Positions 61,601 through 64,000 of a stretch of 64,000 nt of DNA are shown piece after piece. The stretch is taken from NCBI GenBank assembly GCA_000231825.2, contig JH720311.1, positions 308,329 through 372,328 of the forward strand, given 5' to 3'. Within the stretch, counting starts at the first letter, position 1. Each line of letters begins with the position of its first letter. The notes beneath the pieces were generated by a model. That model had not been told where the DNA came from and made no database searches. It was given only the letters and a program-made list of their open reading frames with translations. Made by a program: the position numbers and the translations under genes. The stretch is from Tetrahymena elliotti 4EA. Lineage: Eukaryota; Ciliophora; Oligohymenophorea; Hymenostomatida; Tetrahymenidae.

Positions 61601-62299
61601 GAATAACGTCCTCAAGAACTTTTAAGTGGACTTGATGAATAGTTGAATAGTACTTATTCATATATCTAAGTTACTACAAATGAAATTATCACCTTGCTTA
61701 AAGACTAATCTAAATAAAGCAACGTTCAAAATAAACAACTACATCAATAAATAGTTGAAACTACCATGAATGATAACCTTTGCTAACCTCTTTAAAAGTA
61801 CTCTTCTACGTATGTAGATGAGACTAATTAAATTGATTTATCTGATTGCAGTACAATTTTAAATGGAATTTGGAATAATGGATATCTGCTAGGTTTGTAA
61901 TCAATGATGAGTATTTTATCAGATTTTTAACAACTATATTAAGTTTAGCAAACAAGCAATTAATTTATCGATTCTTTAACTGACCTTTACAAGAAAGTTA
62001 GTGGAACTTAATTTATCAAAATGCTATAATATATAAAGGTTGTCCCTTTGATGATGGGAAATTTTTTCATCAGCCAAGCTAATATTTACTATGATGAATA
62101 CATTATCTATTTTCTAGGAATATTTATTTTTATATTAGTTATGGCATCAATTACTTTCTTTATTTTATGGAACAGGTATTATAACTACTTAGCTAACCAT
62201 ATCTACGAAACAAGGTAAATTTATGGTTTGTTCTCTTATGAATTCATCCACGAAAATCCATTCATTTCTAACTTTGTAAAAAAAGAATATTCACTATGA
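55614..62299 (+). CDS. TmcB-like polytopic membrane protein with PAS domain
   Basis: Large protein of the ciliate TmcB/TmcC-like family: N-terminal multi-spanning region, PAS sensory domain, further C-terminal helices. Exons 55614-56595, 56772-57113 (or 57071), 57207-57895, 57949-58131, 58188-58409, 58462-59079, 59130-60078, 60661-60976 and 61036-62299 close in phase (about 1,854 residues). At least six helices lie in exon 1. Exon 2 has the family's spaced cysteines (DTCTRKDCFCEQ). PAS begins in exon 4 (SQDACVIYISL, KQIFGYTPSELINK) and continues in exon 5 (LIPDQLKQIHDN, NGFAIPLNMRLKL). Exon 6 may fold as a second PAS-like unit. Exon 7 is a disordered linker, then a helix (ILYLTGYLKISLLIIFASFL). 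Exon 9 has helices near FFGFFSLYPITNF and FLGIFIFILVMASI flanking a large extracytosolic domain. The exon 2-3 donor and the exact ATG are the uncertain points. The ligand or cofactor of the PAS domain is unknown. Confidence 0.82.
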
Positions 62300-63325
62300 G
62301 CTAATCCAAATTGTAAATAAATAATTTAACAAATAAAATCTTATAATATATTGACACTAAATTAATATTTAACTTGTATCCTTCATTTTATAAATGGAAA
62401 AATTTTTAAATCGTTCTTGACTAAATCACTTTTTGCATTTTAAAATCCTTGATTTTAGATATTCTTTTGCTTTTAAATATACCTCTTCTTGATATTTTAC
62501 TTCTTTGATAATCCCCATAAAATTAAAAAATTAAAAATGAATAGTTGTGATGAAAATAAATACCTTTATTAGACTAAAACTAGAACATTATTTTAAGTTA
62601 ACTAATTATTTCCTACAAAATTTTAAAGAAACATCTTTATTTTAATTCCAAAAAAAAAAAATTGAGTAAAAAAAAAAAATTTTAATTAATTTGTTAAAAA
62701 AACCGAAAAATTCGAAACAATAAATATTATTACTGCTAATTCCATAAAAAATTATGAAAATTTAATAAAAGTTCAATTTTAAGCTGTAGTTAACTTTTAA
62801 GTAGCAACCAGATTAATTCAATTTGTTTTATATTTTGCATAATTCTGTTTGAAAAAGTTTATCTAATTTTTCATATAAATTATTAATTAATTCTTATTCA
62901 ATTTAATATCTAAAAAAATTCATCAAAAGAAATAAATGTTGATATAGAATATAAAATATTTTAAACGTCTTAGTGATGTACTTCAATTTCTTTAGAGATA
63001 CAAATATATTTTAATTTTTCTCTATTTAAAGTTATAAAGGTCTAATTTAACTTCTAACCTAAACCTTCATATTGATTTCAAGTATTTATTAATTTTTCTT
63101 TAAAATAATCATATCTAAACTTTGATTTTTAACTCATGTAAAAATAGTGTTTAACCATTAATTATACAATTTTAATTTTATGAGAAACTGACTAATTTGG
63201 TTTGGTTGATATCTTTTAGGCCTGCTCATTTATTACTTTTGATTTTTTGTTTCAGAATTCATTCAAATTTTCATGCTTTTCTTATTCTAAAAAAATATTT
63301 ATTTATTTTTCTTATATTTTAATAG
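62300..63325. other. Spacer and 5' region of the LRR gene
   Basis: A+T rich. From about 63130 it is recognisable as a copy of the LRR gene's repeated intron. Sequence near 63035-63080 (SNL-SNLNLHIDFK when translated) resembles the end of an LRR unit, so a further degenerate exon may lie there. Nothing else is recognised. Confidence 0.45.
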
Positions 63326-63929
63326 TGGGAATAACATTGGTGATATGGGAGCATAAGAATTAGGATCTAAGTTAACAGAATGCTCTAATCTCTAAACTTT
63401 GACTCTTCTCCTCTAGTAAAAATAGTTTTTCATTATAAATTATGCATTTTTGAAACAACAAATAAAAGATTTAATTTATGAAAAACTGGCTGACCTACTT
63501 GATTTGGTTTACTTGATATTTACTTGGCTAGTTCATCCAATACTTTTGATTTTTTGTTTCAGAATTCATTAAATTTTTTTTTTCTTATTCTTAAAAATAT
63601 TAATTTATTTTTATAATTTTTTAATAGAAGGAATGATATTGGTGAAATGGGATCATAAGAATTAGGCTCTAGCTTAGCAAAATGCTCTAATCTCTAAACT
63701 TTGGCTCTTGACCTTAGGTAATCATAGCGTGTCATTATAAATTATGTATCTTTGAATGAAAAAATAAAGGCTTTAATTTATGACAAACTGGCTGACCTAC
63801 TTGGTTTGGTTTACTTGTTATTTGTTTAGAATACTTAATTCATTTAGATTTGTTGTTTCAGAATTCATTCAAATCTTCATGCTTTTCTCAATCTTTAAAA
63901 AATTATTTATTTTTATAATTTTTTAATAG
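63130..63929 (+). repeat. 302-bp tandem exon-intron repeat unit
   Basis: Each unit is a 90-bp LRR exon plus a 212-bp intron. Intron copies share wording such as ACTGGCTGACCTACTTG, TTTGGTTTACTTG, TTTTGTTTCAGAATTCATT and TTTTTTAATAG. The copy before 63326 is recognisable but more diverged. High intron identity indicates recent unequal crossing-over or gene conversion. Confidence 0.85.
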
Positions 63930-64000
63930 AAACAATAAGATTGGTGAAATGGGAGCAGAAAGATTCGGATCTGAGTTTGCAAAATGCTCTAATCTCAAAA
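63326..64000 (+). CDS. Leucine-rich-repeat (ribonuclease-inhibitor-like) protein, partial, one repeat per exon
   Basis: Three exons, 63326-63415, 63628-63717 and 63930->64000, each 90 bp where complete, encode one LRR each: roughly NxIGxMGxxxxGSxLxxCSNLxxLxLxL (examples NNIGDMGAQELGSKL and KIGEMGAERFGSEFAKCSN). Splice phase is 2 at every junction, so units can be added or lost without frame change. The start-to-start distance is exactly 302 bp both times, and the introns are nearly identical. RNI-type LRR arrays are protein-protein interaction surfaces; in Tetrahymena some are attached to kinase domains. Both gene ends are outside or unidentified. The visible units could also be part of a pseudogene, but each retains an open frame. 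Confidence 0.75.

Overview
The window looks like macronuclear DNA of a ciliate, most likely Tetrahymena or a close relative. It is strongly A+T rich. Real genes read through TAA and TAG as glutamine and end only at TGA, and short A+T-rich GT..AG introns interrupt most genes. Standard-code open frames are therefore nearly all fragments or shadows. I rebuilt genes by hand with TGA as the only stop, and accepted an exon chain only when splice phases closed.

Left part (1-9228, minus strand): one gene occupies the first 9.2 kb. Nine exons in consistent phase encode at least 2,410 residues. The protein contains three tandem repeats of a six-transmembrane channel module, each followed by a C-linker and a cyclic-nucleotide-binding domain (CNBD). 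The frame is still open at base 1. The layout matches the single-chain, four-repeat CNGK-type channels, and the pore loops of all three visible repeats lack the K+-channel GYG.

10.4-24 kb: a D-amino-acid-oxidase-family gene whose motif order is circularly permuted (minus), a single-exon coiled-coil membrane protein (plus), an SSNA1/DIP13-like microtubule protein (minus), an uncharacterised 409-residue coiled-coil protein (minus), and an uncharacterised Q/N-rich protein (plus).

24.5-38 kb: a protein kinase fused to a polytopic membrane domain (minus), with a decayed, internally deleted copy just upstream; a mitochondrial CBP3/UQCC1-like complex III assembly factor (plus); an ERD2-type receptor (minus); two uncharacterised plus-strand genes; and a cAMP-receptor-like GPCR (minus).

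38-50 kb: long gene-poor spacers, a TTP/Tis11-like tandem CCCH zinc-finger gene (minus) with extra probable exons upstream, and ribosomal protein eL42 (plus). Two introns of eL42 hold unusual structure.

50-64 kb (plus strand): a 1,052-residue coiled-coil protein, a 1,854-residue TmcB-like polytopic PAS protein, and the first exons of a leucine-rich-repeat gene built from an exact 302-bp exon-intron unit. Several genes suggest signalling at the membrane or cilium (cyclic-nucleotide-gated channel, GPCR, membrane-tethered kinase, PAS/TM protein, SSNA1-like protein), but ciliate macronuclear genes are not in operons and proximity alone implies no shared pathway.
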